Notes under the pieces: generated by a model
Database searches by the model: none
What the model saw: the letters and a program-made list of their open reading frames with translations, nothing else
What the model was told of the DNA's origin: nothing
Origin: Lunularia cruciata
Taxonomy: Eukaryota; Streptophyta; Marchantiopsida; Lunulariales; Lunulariaceae
Assembly: GCA_948567375.1 (NCBI GenBank)
Contig: OX419757.1
Span: forward strand, 9,128,974-9,192,973
Reading direction: 5' to 3'
DNA length: 64,000 nt
Shown: piece after piece, positions 1 to 12,009 of the stretch
Numbering within the stretch: the stretch's first letter is position 1
Layout of the letters: the number at the start of each line of letters is the position of its first letter
Program-made: the position numbers and the translations under genes

Positions 1-1000
1 GGGACACTTGAATTTCTTGCAATAGAATTTCCAATATTCTTTCCATTTTAAGACACTATTGTTATATGTGGTTCTTGTGTTATTCTTGCATCTTATTGTA
101 AATTAAAATTTTATCCAAGAACACTAACACATGTGGATTAAAAGACCTCTCTAACACTCAATGCATTTGATCCATGAAGACTACAAGAGCATTAATGAGC
201 ACAAAAGGTAAAACTTTCCATTCAAAATGCCCATACCTTGTGCAAAAGGTTGTCATTTGCATATCTTCTCTGCATTTATCAATACAAACTTTGAAGATCA
301 AACTTTGAGAAGCATTATACTCCACTTAATTGATTCAACAAGTCATCAATTCAAGGCAAAAGATATGCATTCTTCACAAATTTTTTTTTTAAGACCACAA
401 TAGTCAATAAAAATTGAAGTCCTCCATCTTTCTTTGGTACAAAATGTATTAGTGCTATCCAAGGAGATATAATATGTTATATAAAATTATTCTCCAAAAA
501 ATTTGGTTTGTTTTATTTAAAGTTTTTTCTAACTCCTTTGGTGAGAGCCAATAAATTGGTCTACTCACTAGAGTACTATTTGATAATAGCTCAATCTTGA
601 AGGGTATACCTGGATATAAGGGTAACTCCTTTGGAAAAATAGAAATATTTTTGTAGAAATATCATTGAAGAAACCAAAAATATATTTGCAAACTCTTGAA
701 CTATCTAACCAACCACTATTTTTTGAGGTTTCTTATCTTCATTAGATTTCCTTGCACAATTGGCTTTATCCACATAGCAAAAATAGAAATATCTTACTCC
801 AAAGCTTTTTTGACAATCACTATACTAACAAACTTCTCATCTTGGGGCTGATACTCTTAGATGTCTTCCTCAAAGATGCAAAACAACCTAATTGATAACA
901 TTGACCGTGTTGTTATACTTGAATTTATGGTCGGGCCCAATCAAATTCAATCCAAAGATATTCAAGCCAAGGAAGATGTAGAATGATATTGTAGTGTGGG
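1..1000 (-). pseudogene. Chromovirus (Ty3/gypsy) RT-to-protease fragment, older copy
   Basis: On the minus strand this stretch matches, block by block, the reverse transcriptase to protease part of the chromovirus copies at 3660-4071 plus 15630-17978 and at 58080-59046. Shared landmarks are the RT finger/palm region near 180-330, the stretch before it at 400-620, and the protease linker at 900-1000. It is a broken fragment without an LTR of its own. Its right edge abuts the LTR at 1001, so the next chromovirus probably inserted here or was joined here later. The family call rests on similarity to the better-preserved copies in this window; no exact end can be set on the left because it runs off the window. 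Confidence 0.6.
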
Positions 1001-1412
1001 TGTAAAAGACCAAGATCAAGGAGAGAAATAGGAGAGTGGAAGATTACATTGGGACACTTGAGTGTGGGAAACTCCAAATGCCTAGCATGAGCTTTGGCCT
1101 TGATATTTATAGTGAGAAAACAAGGCTCTTGAGAAGCTTCTCAAAAATCTTCCTTGAGCCACTTTCTTGGAGTGCAAGCCAAGTTAACCAAGAAGCTTCT
1201 CAAGAATCTTCCTTCTAGAAGCTCCCTACTTGGCATGCAAGCTAAGCTAGTTGGAAGCTTCCAAAAGCTACCTACTTGGGGCGTAAGCTAAGCTAGTGAG
1301 GAAGCTTCCCAAAAAGATTCCTGAATACTTTTGGAATATTCTAGGCTAATTTGGTCTATTTGCTAATGAAGTAGCCCTAACTAACTTCATTGTTGAACTC
1401 CATATTGTTACA
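1001..1412 (-). repeat. 3' LTR of the chromovirus copy
   Basis: A block of about 412 bp that matches the LTR at 55364-55856 by eye, including repeated GAAGCTTCTC / GAAGCTTCC words and the shared words ATTGGGACACTTGA and CTAGCATGAGCTT. On the minus strand it starts TGTAACAATATGG and ends GGTCTTTTACA, a TG...CA repeat. Immediately upstream on the minus strand is a purine-rich run (GGTGGGGGAATA), the expected polypurine tract. This fixes the 3' end of the element. Confidence 0.7.
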
Positions 1413-2844
1413 TATTCCCCCACCACTAGTTGGTGATGTTCTCGTTGCCATTGAAGCTTCAAACTCCTGGATGGCCGTTTGTGCATTATGGAGATGAGAA
1501 AGAGGTTCCCATGTGGTAACATGAAGGAGATACCCTTTCTAAAGGACCTTGTACTCTGTATGTTGTCATCGGCTTCATTGAATGTGCTGATGTGCAAGGA
1601 TACAATCAACTTCATACTTCTCATGATCATTGATAGGGAGAGGAAGAGGAGGAGGAGGAGGAGATTGGACATGAGAGGAAAAAGAAGATGGGTTAGGAAC
1701 AAAGAGTTTCAACTTGGAAATGTAAAAGACAAGGTGGATGCACATAAGATAAGGCAAGGCAAGGCAAGTTGATAAGCAATAAGAGAGATGATTTGGGTGA
1801 TATCAAAGGGTCCTATCCAATTAGGAGCAAGTTTACAAACTTGTGTATCAAGTGGGGGGGGGGGGTAGGTTACTAGAGGATAGCATGACTTTATCATTGA
1901 CTTGAAAGGTGAGATCATAATGACGGTGGTCTTTATATTGTTTCTGACAATTTTGACAACAAGGAGATGCAATTTGGCTTGTTGGAAGGATTGGGATATG
2001 GTGGTCAAGAAGGTGGAAGTATGAGGGACATGAGATGGAGGAGGAGCAAGAAAGGAATCTAGAACAAGTGGATCTTGGCCAAAATTGAGGAAGAAAGGAG
2101 AGAATCTGATGTTTTCATGTTTGGAATTATTGTATGTAAACTTTGGAGCTGCAAGACATTCATCCCAATTGATGTGGTGGATGTTGACAAAGGCAAGAAG
2201 CATATCTTCCAAGGTGTGATTTGCACTTTCAGTTTTTCCATCAGTTTGAGGATGATAGACCATGGACAAAGCAAAATTTGTGCCACGTATCTAGAAGAGT
2301 GCTTGCCAAAATTTCCAAGTGAATCAAGGATCATGGTTGGAGATGGGTATGCAAGGCATCTCATGATGCTTGAAAGTAGTATTGAAGTAGATCTATGCCA
2401 ATGTTGGAGCATCATGGTATCAATAGTTGATGCTAAATGGATTTTCTTACTAAGCTTATCCATAAATACCACAATTGCTATATGACCTTGCTTTGTCTTG
2501 GGTATGGATGTGATGAGATCTAAGCTCAAGTGTTCCCATCAAGCAGATGGAATGGGAAGTGGTTGAAGGAGTCCACTTGGTTTCTAGTTGCTAGCCTTGT
2601 TACGTTGGCAACTCTCACACGATTAGACAAACTCTCAAACATCTTGTGTCATGTTGGGTCACCACCATTGGCGTTGGAGAGTACCCAAGTTGTTGTCCAC
2701 ACCCATGTGATCAGCAATTGGTAAATCATGGGCTTCTTGGAGGCACACAAGTCGAAGATCACCCTTGGCTAGAACATAAATCCGGTTCTCATAAAATAGA
2801 AGGCCTTCATTATAGGAGAAGGTGTTTTTATTTCTTTGTTGCAT
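1413..2844 (-). pseudogene. Chromovirus integrase remnant (HHCC, core and C-terminal domain)
   Basis: Minus-strand translations show integrase parts in order: an HHCC-like N-terminal segment near 2660-2780 (EAHDLPIADH), the core start near 2460-2529 (MSLDLITSIPKTKQGHIA), the conserved YHPQTDGKTE block near 2235-2260, and the C-terminal segment with LAPNWIGPFDI near 1790-1830. The same blocks recur at 24310-24465 and about 56110-57190. Integrase would insert element cDNA; the adjoining stretch down to 1413 corresponds to the chromodomain tail that is clearer in the copy at 55.9 kb. Broken, with several breaks. Confidence 0.7.
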
Positions 2845-2929
2845 GCATCAAGACGACCTTGTACCATCTGAAAGAAAGGATATTGTTGTAGAGTTGTCTT
2901 AAACTCAATTTTGACTTTGGAGTGAGCTG

Positions 2930-4071
2930 ATACGGTCTAATTGCCACCATGATGAGAGGAAGAGACTTCACTGATGAGGTTGGTGTGATAGGGCATCAAG
3001 GATGACATGGAACCAACCTTGCTTATACTCAAGTTTGACGTCAAAATTTTTTAGTTGTTCCTCCCTTCCATGATACAAACTCTTCATGTGTTCCAAGTGC
3101 AATGTCTGCAATAATGGCTTGTGATCAGTTTGGATGATCATTTGTTTCCCCAAGAGATAATGCCTCCATACCTTGGTGGCATATACCATTGTGAGTTGTT
3201 CTTGATCTTAAGCAAAGTAATTCCTTTCAGCCATACTTAGTCAACAAGACACAAAGGCAGTGAGATGCAATCCATTTAAGAATACCTACTACAACACATC
3301 TCCAATTGTAAAGTTATAATCATCAAAATCAACCACATAAGGTAGTTCAAGATCATATGTTTGGAGAATGAGTTTGGAAGACACCCTATGTTTTAGCTTT
3401 TGGAATGCTTCTTCATGCTTGGTGGTCCATTGAATGCTCAAGTTCTGTCCTAAGAGATCAGTCAATGGTGTGGTCACATGAGCATACTAGTGGATGAACC
3501 ATATCAGTAAAAACTGGCCAATCCATTAAACACCCATAATTTGGTAGCATCCTTTGGAGTAGGCAAGTAAATAATGGCCTTGATTTTCTCCACTTCCATC
3601 TTGATTCCTTCCAATGAGATCTTATGACCCAAGAAGGTAACTTCCTTCTGCCAAAAGGTACACTTCAACTTCTTGCAATAAAGTTTCTACTATCGTAGTC
3701 ATCTTAAGACTTCTTGCACGTGATTCATGTGTTCTACTTCTATCTTGCTATAGATTAAGATATTATCCAAGAACCCACCACGTACCAATCTAATAGTCCA
3801 TCCAACATCCAATGCATCCAACCATGAAAACTACAGGCATATTAATGAGCCCAAAAGGTAGGACTCTCCACTCAAAATGCCCATATCTTGTGCAAAAGGT
3901 AATCTTTTGCACATCCTTCTTATTAATGGGGATTTGCCAATAGCCATTGCAAAGATCCAACTTGGAGAAGTACTGTGCTCCACTCAATTGATCAAGCAAG
4001 TCAATTACATCAATTTGAGGTAAGGGATATGCATTCTTCACTATTTGTTTATTGAGCCCATGATAGTCAAT
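2930..4071 (-). pseudogene. Chromovirus RNase H and RT remnant
   Basis: Minus-strand reading gives the RNase H block near 2968-3190 (ATKVWRHYLLGKQMIIQTDH), the RT/RNase H connection near 3289-3477 (WTTKHEEAFQKLKHRV), and the RT palm near 3800-4071 with TIDYHGLNKQIVKNAYPLPQ and YFSKLDLCNGYWQIP. These are signature gypsy RT blocks. The RT is interrupted by element A at 4072 and resumes at 15635. The matching uninterrupted region lies at 57400-58650. Broken, with several breaks. Confidence 0.8.
4067..4071. repeat. Target-site duplication TCAAT, left copy (element A)
   Basis: TCAAT directly precedes the LTR end at 4072, and TCAAT at 15630-15634 directly follows the other LTR end at 15629. The chromovirus RT sequence resumes across the pair, as judged from the uninterrupted copy near 58440-58500. 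This proves insertion of element A into the chromovirus. Confidence 0.9.
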
Positions 4072-7000
4072 TGTGACAACCCGGCAAATATCACTTTTGC
4101 GGTAATCGGGTAAGTAAAGTTTGTTCTCATAGAGATACGAGTCAGAAATGTCCAAATACAAAGTCAAATAGTAACATGTAGTTCTTCTTGGTTGCGTCTT
4201 TAATCTCTCAGGTAGAAACCACACCCAGAAGAGAGTAACAAGCACTGACTTGCAGTCTTGTCACACATTAACACTCCTTAATCACAAATCCTTCAATTCT
4301 TTCCAAACAATCTTGATTGTGATGATTCAGGCTCTACCAAAAACGGCACTTCACTGCAAAATGACTTCGCTTCAGAATTGTGTTCCACCCCTCCATTGAA
4401 GGCACAACTTCCTCAATCAAAATTGCTTCACATCAACTTCACACTGCACTCACAAATGCAGAATACTACCAACACTACAATTCCTCTCAGATCTGTCAAA
4501 GCATTGCTTTGATTGCACTTCACTCTGGATCAAACATATCGAATGAAGATCAAGGCTGCGGAATCCAACATCCAACAAACACTATGACTTGCACTTTGAA
4601 TTTCTTCACACACTCAAAAACATAATTGCAAAGTTGATACTCGGAATCAAGCTCAAGCAACGAGCACTGCTTCACAACACTTTGCTTTATCTATTCTCAA
4701 GAATTATGAGCACTGAACAACAATTGACTGTGAATGCCACTCTTAAATAGTGAAGCAATCGACAGTTCTAACAACTATACCGTTCTACAACAATTGTTCT
4801 AACCTGCAGATCCCATATGACTATGCACCTCTTCATATCTGCCCCTTCAAATCTCAAATCTGTTACCACTACAATCCAATGTCTACTTCTTCTTTGGCTT
4901 TCAAACCCGACCCTGAAGTAATCTTACTTCCTACTACTCTGTCCTTGGGTTTCTGACCTTCTACTTCTTTGACCAGATCCAACAATTCTCTTTCCTGATA
5001 TGAAATTTCACTAGTGGGTAATCTATCTAACTCCTTATCTCCCAATCCACTTTTCTCTAATGTCTCTGATGGTAACTCCCAAGACATTTGGACTCCTATA
5101 TTATCTACTTCGGGTTTTGCTTTAACAGCTTTCCGAAGCTTTTCTAGCTCTACTTTCACTAAGTCTAATCTAATTGAAATGTTATCCTTTACCTCCAAAA
5201 CCTTCCTATCTACACGAGTTCTTAATTTTATTAACAAGGCATTCATCTTCGTGTCCTTCGCTTGTCTTTGCCTCGTCTCTTGCACCAACAACTTCAACTC
5301 GTGCAGTCGCACTTCTTCAATTCAAACGCTGGTTTCTGTACTTAACATTGCGTTCACCCTGAGGACTATCTCCTTCAATGGCTCCAATCTTGTCTTTCGT
5401 TCTCGTTCATGATCTGCAAGCCATTCCTCTTGGTACATCGCCAACTCTTCTTTGAACTCGGCTTTCACCGCTTCCTTCTCTTTCTCCTTCTGTACAACTT
5501 TCTCTTCCTGATTACGAAGTAACTCTCGTAATCTCTCTTCTTCTCTATATCGCACAGCCAACTCTCTTTGCCAGAGTTGCTTCTTCTCCTCCATACTCTC
5601 CATGACTCGATCGAGCTCTTGATCCTTTGATGCGACCCTTGCCATAGCATGGATAAGCTCTACTCTTGAATCAGCAAACTGCTGCTTCAAGATTTTGTGC
5701 TCCGCTACCTATCTCTCCCTTGCAATGTCACTCTTCCTCACAAGATCCTCTCGATAGCTCACTTCTCTCTTCAGGTCTTCGATTACCTAACTTCACTCTA
5801 CTGCTTCTGCTCGCAATACTTCTCTCTCCTCCTCACCTCGGGTTATACTCCTCTTCAACTCCGAGTTCTCTTCTTCTAATCTTGCTACTACCTGCAATAC
5901 AGTCTTTACCTCTGGACAAGTCGACTGCATCTCCTTCTTCTTCTATTCCAACTTCACCAACAGCGGGCACACTACCTCTCGCAGGTACTCCACTCCATCA
6001 CTGGCAACTTCTTCCTCCCGCAGAGTGGTCTCTCTCTTCTCCTCGTGTTCTCCTGATACACGCCTTCTTCTCTGAAGTCTTCGTATCAGGATTGATGCCT
6101 CACTGCTTGAGCTTCCTTTGACCTCTTCCTTCACTCTACTCGGCCCCGCCTCACACTTTGCCTTACGTCTTGAGCAAACTCCTCGCTGTACTGCAATCTT
6201 CTTCTCCTCGAACACCGATACTTCATCTTCCAGCGCCGCATTGTCTTCGGCTTCTACTTTGGCTTGCACTTCTTTTTTGTATTCTTCAGCCGCTGGCGCC
6301 AAGGTCATTTCTCCACCATCTTCACTGCCACTACTTGTATCTCCGCTCTGCAGTGTCAGTTCAGGTTCCTCCTCATGTTCCGAGTCCTCCGTCTTGAGCT
6401 CGGCCTTGCCTTCTGAATCTTTATCTTCTGACTCAATCACCACCATTCCTTGCCTCGGGTTATTTTTCTGCATCTTCCGAGGTTTCTTGTTTTCTTCAGC
6501 TTCTGCTTGCCAAGTTCTCTTCTTCATCGGGGTACTTACTACGACCTCCACGTTTTTCCTTGTCTTTGTGTAGTAGTCGTATGTGCTCCAGATTTGGAGA
6601 ATGTATTGCTGCTCCTCGACATCGACTTCCTTTTGCACATCCGGATGGAAGTGCGACACCATTTGATTTCACTCCGCTGAGGTTAGCAAATTGAGCCCGA
6701 GGTAGAAATGCGCCGCAAACGGCACAATGTAATGTGGAGGTGACTTATCCCACAGATTCCACACCATCTGCCTTGTTCTCCCGTGAAAACACCTTGCCCA
6801 ATTAATTGGTTCTCCTGCAAACAATTTGTGAAAGAACACCGCTTGGTGTTTCATCACATATGTTGTTCTCTCCGGCTTCAGGATTGCCATCAAAGCACTC
6901 ACAATTCCTCTCTTGACAGGGTCTTTGTAACTTTCTACCTTGTACCCATTCTTTGTTCTCTTCGACGAGAAGGCATCTCTCACCTCCTACGTTTCTTGGG

Positions 7001-7296
7001 CTATCTCTCCCTTCCCCAAGAACGTGGCTCCCTACTCCAAGCCCGCTTCCTTCCCAAGTATGAGTCTCCAATCCAACTCTGTCTAGCGAGCCGGATTTCC
7101 TCTCTTCCCTTCTTCCTCAAGACCATCGAGACTCGATGATTTCTGTCATGAATCCTAGAAAACTTACGTTCCAGTTCCATGCCAGAAAGGTGATCCAAAG
7201 TTGGCTCAAGACTTTGATCCTCGCTACCACATCTAATCTCCGAATTGCATGATTTCTCATTGTGAATTTGGAGTTCTTCTTCCCTCCTCCCATCCT
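4072..7296 (-). repeat. 3' LTR portion of element A, with the LTR-resident ORF
   Basis: On the minus strand this ends GGGTTGTCACA at 4072, exactly as do the 5' LTR of A (14753), both LTRs of B (28568, 37162) and the solo LTR (61298). From 4072 to about 4860 it is the R/U5-like end; from about 4860 to 7296 it carries most of the LTR ORF in the same sense as gag-pol. It then abuts integrase sequence. Confidence 0.8.
4742..4750 (-). promoter_or_regulatory. Second TATA-like box of the LTR (CTATTTAAG)
   Basis: CTATTTAAG on the minus strand, about 670 bp before the LTR end at 4072. The solo LTR has CTATTTAAAG at 60617-60626, about 680 bp before its end, and B has a weaker CTATTAAGG at about 27893, at the same distance. 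The constant spacing suggests the promoter that would start genomic RNA, with the following 0.6 kb or so as R-U5. Function is inferred. Confidence 0.45.
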
Positions 7297-7300
7297 TCAA
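4869..7300 (-). pseudogene. LTR-resident coiled-coil ORF (copy in element A)
   Basis: Four main minus-strand open segments align with the ORF in the 5' LTR of element B. From the N-terminal side (right) these are a conserved segment at about 6669-7300, with KSYKDPVKRGIVSALMA-like and TRQMVWNLWDKSPPHYI blocks, a basic then acidic middle at 5943-6662, and long charged heptad-rich coiled-coil segments at 5322-5690 and 4869-5312 (for example HELKLLVQETRQRQAKD). No enzyme motif is recognisable. It is not gag, pol or a typical envelope-like ORF, and it lies inside the LTR. Broken, with several breaks. See the B copy for the fuller description. Confidence 0.75.
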
Positions 7301-9240
7301 AAGAAAAATTCTGCCACAATTTCAGCATCATCTCTGCGAGTTGCTTCCGCTTCAACCATCTTGGTAGCATAGTCAATGCAAACCAAAATGTAGCGCTTTC
7401 TTGTGACTCGGGTCACTGGTTGAATGGGACCCACAAAATCAATCCCCCATTTCTCAAATGGGGCCAAAGGCAAAATTGGTCTCAAAGGCCATTGAGAAGT
7501 AGCCATCGGCTTTCCCGTTCTCTAACATGCATCACAGCTTCGAATATGAGCATGTACATCTTCGTACATTGTAGGCCACCAAAAGAAAGGCCAAAAGAAT
7601 TTTCTTTACGGTATTCTTCAGAGCATAGTGTCCTCCCAATGCTTTGGAGTGTAAAGATTCAATTACTCCACCTACTTCATATGACTCCAAGCATTGCCGA
7701 AGTACCTCGTCTTCGGCAATCTTAAATAAAATGTTGTGTTTAAGCTGGTACGGCCCCATTTTCCTGAGAAAGACTGCCCGCTGTTCCGGGTCCATCCCCT
7801 CAGGACAATGGAGAGTATTTAGATAATTATATTCATCGACATACCTTGTACTTCGCATTGCTGATAAGTGATACAACTCTTTGTCAAGGAATCGATCGTC
7901 AATTTCACACTCCTGGTCTTGAGTTTCTAACCTAGACAGGAAGTTCGCATTTGAATGCAAAGCTCCCTTCCTTACTTGTACAGTATACGTGAACTCTTGT
8001 AATAACAAGATCCATCTTGCAATTTGTCCCGATAAATCTGCCTTCTTGACCAGATGTTGCAATGCATAATGGTCAACATAGAAGACAAACTCATACCCCA
8101 ACAAATAATGACGAAATTTCTTGCAGGCATACACCATTCGGAGTGCTTCTCTTTCAGTCGTCAAATAGTTCTTCTCAGAAACTGAAAGTTGTTGGCTGGC
8201 ATAATACACCGGGTAGTCCTTCTTCTTCTCGTCCTTCTGACTTAAGACAACCCCAATGGCCATGGACAAAGTGTCCACATACACATGAAAAGGGACGTCC
8301 CAATTTGGGGCCCTCATGATTGGTGCTTCAACCAGTTTCTTCTTCAACACCTGGAAAGCTTCTTCTTGATTTGCTTCCCACAGATAGTCTTTGGATTTCT
8401 TCAGAAGCTTTGTAAGTGGTGCAGCAAGCACTGCATAGTTTGACACAAAGTGTCTGTAATATCCGACATGTCCCAAGAAGGCTCTCAGCTCCCGGATGTT
8501 CTTCGGGGATTCCAAAGCTGTGATTATCTTAACCTTCTCAACATCGACTTCAATACCTCGGCTTGACACCCGATGGCCCAGAAGAATTCCCTCCTTCATT
8601 GCGAAGAAGCATTTCTCCGGGTGTAATGATAAGCCGGCCAAACAACACCTTTCAAACGTTTGGCAAAGGTAATCTAAATGTACATCTCTTTGCCCAAACA
8701 CACAAAAGTCATCAATAAAAACTTCCACAAATTTGCACAGGAAATCCTTGAAGATTGAATTCATCATCCGCTAGAAAGTAGTAGGAGCATTACACAACCC
8801 AAAGGCATTTGATTGTAAGCAAAAGTGCCCCAATCGGTCGTGAATGTAGTTTTATCCTTGTCTTCTTCTCGAATGGATACTTGATTGTACCTTGAAAATC
8901 CATCAAGAAAACTATAACAAGGATGCCCAGCTACCTGATCTAAAATTCTATCGGTAAAAGGCAAGGGATGATGATCTTTCCTTGTAACTACATTCAACTT
9001 TCGGAAGTCTTGGCATACTCGGATCTTCCCTGCTTTCTTCTTCGGGACAATGACAATGGGGGAGACCCATTCACTGCTTAAGACAGGGAAGATGATTCCG
9101 GCCCCTAAGTACTTGTTGATTTCATCTTTCACTAAAAGTGAGTACTTCGGGTTCAGGCAGTATTGTCGCTGCCAAACCGGAACTGCACCTTCAACCAAAT
9201 CAATCCGGTGTTCTCCAAATTCTCATGGAATACCCGGCAT
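7297..9240 (-). pseudogene. Element A pol: integrase start, RNase H and RT
   Basis: Reading leftward from 9240: RT N-terminal blocks near 8830-9198 (VCQDFRKLNVVTRKDHHPLP, YSFLDGFSRYNQ), the RT catalytic block VEVFIDDFCVFG near 8700-8740, the RT thumb region with GHRVSSRGIEV near 8550-8590, then RNase H near 7930-8330 (YPVYYASQQLSVSEKNYLTT). The HHCC/core start of integrase lies at 7297-7660, with FEKWGIDFVGPI near 7440. RT copies the RNA, RNase H removes it and integrase inserts the product. The RT blocks are among the best preserved in the window. Broken, with a few breaks. Confidence 0.9.
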
Positions 9241-9914
9241 TTGATCAATCGACCAGGCGAATACATCCTAGAACTCTATAAACAGGGTAGTGTATCTTGC
9301 CAACTCCTCCAAAGTAACTATCTTTGAGATTTTTAAAATTTTTCCTTCAGTTAGTAACACATCTTGACAATCATCGGGGTTGATGACTCCTTCAACGTGG
9401 CTTACTCAGCTTAACCCAAGGCGAGCGGCCATCAAACCCCCTTCCTCCAAGTCAGGTTCACCCGAGGCGAGGTCATATGGATCTTTGTCATCAACCTCTA
9501 CCTCATAGCATTCCAAGTAATTAACTTGGACTTCGTCTCCGGATTTGTCCTCCTCTTCCGACAAAATTGTTTCCCCGAGACGGGGAACCTTCGTCCAACT
9601 CACAATCACCAGCTTTTGATCTTTGGACGAAATGTCCTTGAATCTTAACTTCTGCTAATGCCAATCCACTACAACTTGGGCACTGTACAACCAGGGTCTG
9701 CCGATCAACAGAGGGTAACTAGTTTTTGTCATTGGTCGCAACACAATGTAATTCAACTTGAAGGGTACCCCTCCAATGATCGTGGTAATGTTTGACAGCA
9801 TGCCCAAGGGCCGTCTCTTGGTTTGGTTTGCAAACTTCAAAACTTAGGGTGTTGGTTCAAATGTATGATACCTGAGTCGATTCGCAGTATCTTCGGTCAT
9901 GACATTCACACCGG
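9241..9914 (-). pseudogene. Element A protease-to-RT linker
   Basis: Minus-strand segments match 32030-32690 of element B: PLLIGRPWL near 9690-9720, after the protease, then an acidic linker near 9406-9609 (EEEDKSGDEVQVNYLE). A 2-kb repeat at 9915 separates this from the protease active-site part, which begins at 12010. Confidence 0.7.
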
Positions 9915-12009
9915 TGTCGTCGGGAAAATAGCCCATGTGTACCCTTGAGGCTTTTGGTGTGATAAATTTTCTTTTCTCTTTTATTTGTTGTAAGGAGCAA
10001 GGATTTATAATAATATGTCTCGGGTGTGGTTTTGCTACTTGGGTTTTGGGAGAAAGTGAGGCGACAGAGAAGGGCTGAGGGTTTCACAAAATGCCAAAAG
10101 ATTTAGAGAGGGTTTGGTAGAGGATTTTGAGAGGAGTGGCAGAATTTTTCGTGAGAAGAAAGGAGTAGGGTTTTTTTTGAAAAGGGGACAGAGGAGTTTC
10201 GAGAGGGGAAAGGGGTTTTTTTTCGGGGAATGACAGGAGGAGTTTGGGGCAAAGGACAGAAGGTGGGCAGGAAGGAAGTGAATCGAAAGGAATTGGAATG
10301 ATCATGAAGGAGTAGTCAGGAAAGCTTTTAGGGACAGAGGAAAAATCAAGAGAGGAAATTTCGAGGTGGACAGGAGAGGGTTTGGCAGGAGGAGAAATTC
10401 TTGAGAACTGAAGGGTGGAAGAGAGGAACAATCAGGGCCAGGAATTTAGAGTTGGACAAGGAGAGGAATTTTGAAATGTGAGAGTGCAGGGCTGTGCTTG
10501 GACCAGGAGAGGAAATTTTGAAATGTGAGAGTGCAGGGCTGTGCTTGGACCAGGAGAGGAATTTTTAAAATGTGAGAGTGCAGGGCTGTGCTTGGACCAG
10601 GAGAGGAATTTTTGAAATGTGAGAGTGCAGGGCTGTGCTTGGACCAGGAGAGGAATTTTCAAAATTTGAAAGTGCAGGGCTGTGCTTGGACCAGGAGAGG
10701 AATTTCGAAATGTGAGAGTGCAGGGCTGTGCTTGGACCAGGAGAGCAATTTCAAAATGTGAGAGTGCAGGGCTGTGCTTGGACCAAGAGAGGAATTTTGA
10801 AATGTGAGAGTGCAGGGCTGTGTTTTGACCAGGAGAGGAATTCTGAAATGTGAGAGTGCAGGGCTGTGCTTGGACCAGGAGAGGAATTCTGAAATGTGAG
10901 AGTGTAGGGCTGTGCTTGGACCAGGAGAGGAATTTTTGAAATGTGAGAGTGCAGGCTGTGCTTGGACCAGGAGAGGAAATTTTGAAATGTGAGAGTGCAG
11001 GGCTGTGCTTGGACCAGGAGAGGAATTTCAAAATGTGAGAGTGCAGAGCTGTGCTTGGACCAGGAGAGAAATTTCAAAATGTGAGAATGCAGGGCTGTGT
11101 TTGGACCAGGAGAGGAATTCTGAAATGTGAGAGTGCAGGGCTGTGCTTGGACCAAGAGAGGAATTCTGAAATGTGAGAGTGCAGGGCTGTGGTTGGACCA
11201 GGAGAGGAATTTTTGAAATGTGAGAGTGCAGGCTGTGCTTGGACCAGGAGAGGAAATTTTGAAATGTGAGAGTGCAGGGCTGTGCTTGGACCAGGAGAGG
11301 AATTTTCAAAATGTGAGAGTGCAGGGCTGTGCTTGGACCAGGACAGAAATTCCTAAATGTGAAGGGAGTCGTGAAGGGCTGAAGGCTTTTTGGAGATGCC
11401 TTAGGACTGTGTTTTTGACCAGGATAGGAATTTTTGAAATGTGAAAGGAGTCTTGAAGGCTGAAGGTTTGGAGATGCTTTAGGACGGTGTTTTGGACCAG
11501 GATAGGAATTTTCGAAATGTGAAGGGAGTCTTGAAGGGCTGAAGGCTTTTGGAGATGCCTTAGGACTGTGTTTTGGACCAGGATAGGAAATTTTGAAATG
11601 TGAAATGAGTCTTGGAAGCAGATTTGTGTTATGAATTGTGACTAGAGTTGAGGAAACTCCATTCTAGGATCTCTCAGTCTGGTCCAGGTGAAAAGCATAA
11701 TTAAATGATCTGAGTGCCGGATTTACGTTCAGTTAGATTACTCAATTGTTGTTTATTTTATTTTATCAAAGGGCCACCGGACCTAGGTCTATGAACTGCC
11801 AGATCCCGAACCATAGCTTGAACCTGATGAAAAAATAGGATATGAGACCAATCAGAGGTAGAAACCATAACACCAGCCTTGCATGACAAGATTGGTTTTA
11901 CAAAAGTCAAGGATAAAACAAAACCTTCAGGGTGAGTCAACCTCAAGAAAACTAAGCACAAGCAGCCATGTGCTTGGCGCACTCTCAAGACCAAACGTTC
12001 CCCACGACA
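9915..12009 (-). mobile_element. 2-kb TG...CA repeat, copy 1 (solo-LTR-like)
   Basis: About 2.1 kb, inverted relative to copy 2 at 15888-17839. Ends are TGTCGTCGGG on the left and CCCACGACA on the right. It splits the protease region of element A at a point where element B (near 32015) is continuous. ACCGG stands immediately left (9910-9914), and ACCGG/CCGG occurs at the right edge (12009-12013), consistent with a 4-5 bp target duplication. It has no coding domain, primer site or internal region, so a solo LTR of an unseen retrotransposon is the simplest reading; a non-autonomous element is possible. Its centre is a minisatellite. Confidence 0.65.
10440..11625 (-). repeat. 46-bp minisatellite in 2-kb repeat, copy 1
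   Basis: About 19 head-to-tail units of 45-47 bp between 10450 and 11350, each containing GGACCAGGAGAGGAA and GTGAGAGTGCAGGGC. They are followed to about 11625 by three longer variant units of about 80 bp containing GGAGATGCCTTAGGAC. Open reading frames across the array are a by-product of the repetition and are not regarded as genes. Confidence 0.9.

Noticed and set aside
5666-6680. Plus-strand open frames rich in serine and leucine
   Set aside because: They are antisense shadows of the LTR-resident ORF, whose minus-strand reading aligns with copies elsewhere.
10432-11309. Long serine/histidine/proline-rich open frames on the minus strand
   Set aside because: They are translations of a 46-bp minisatellite; several registers are open at once, so they are not evidence for a gene.
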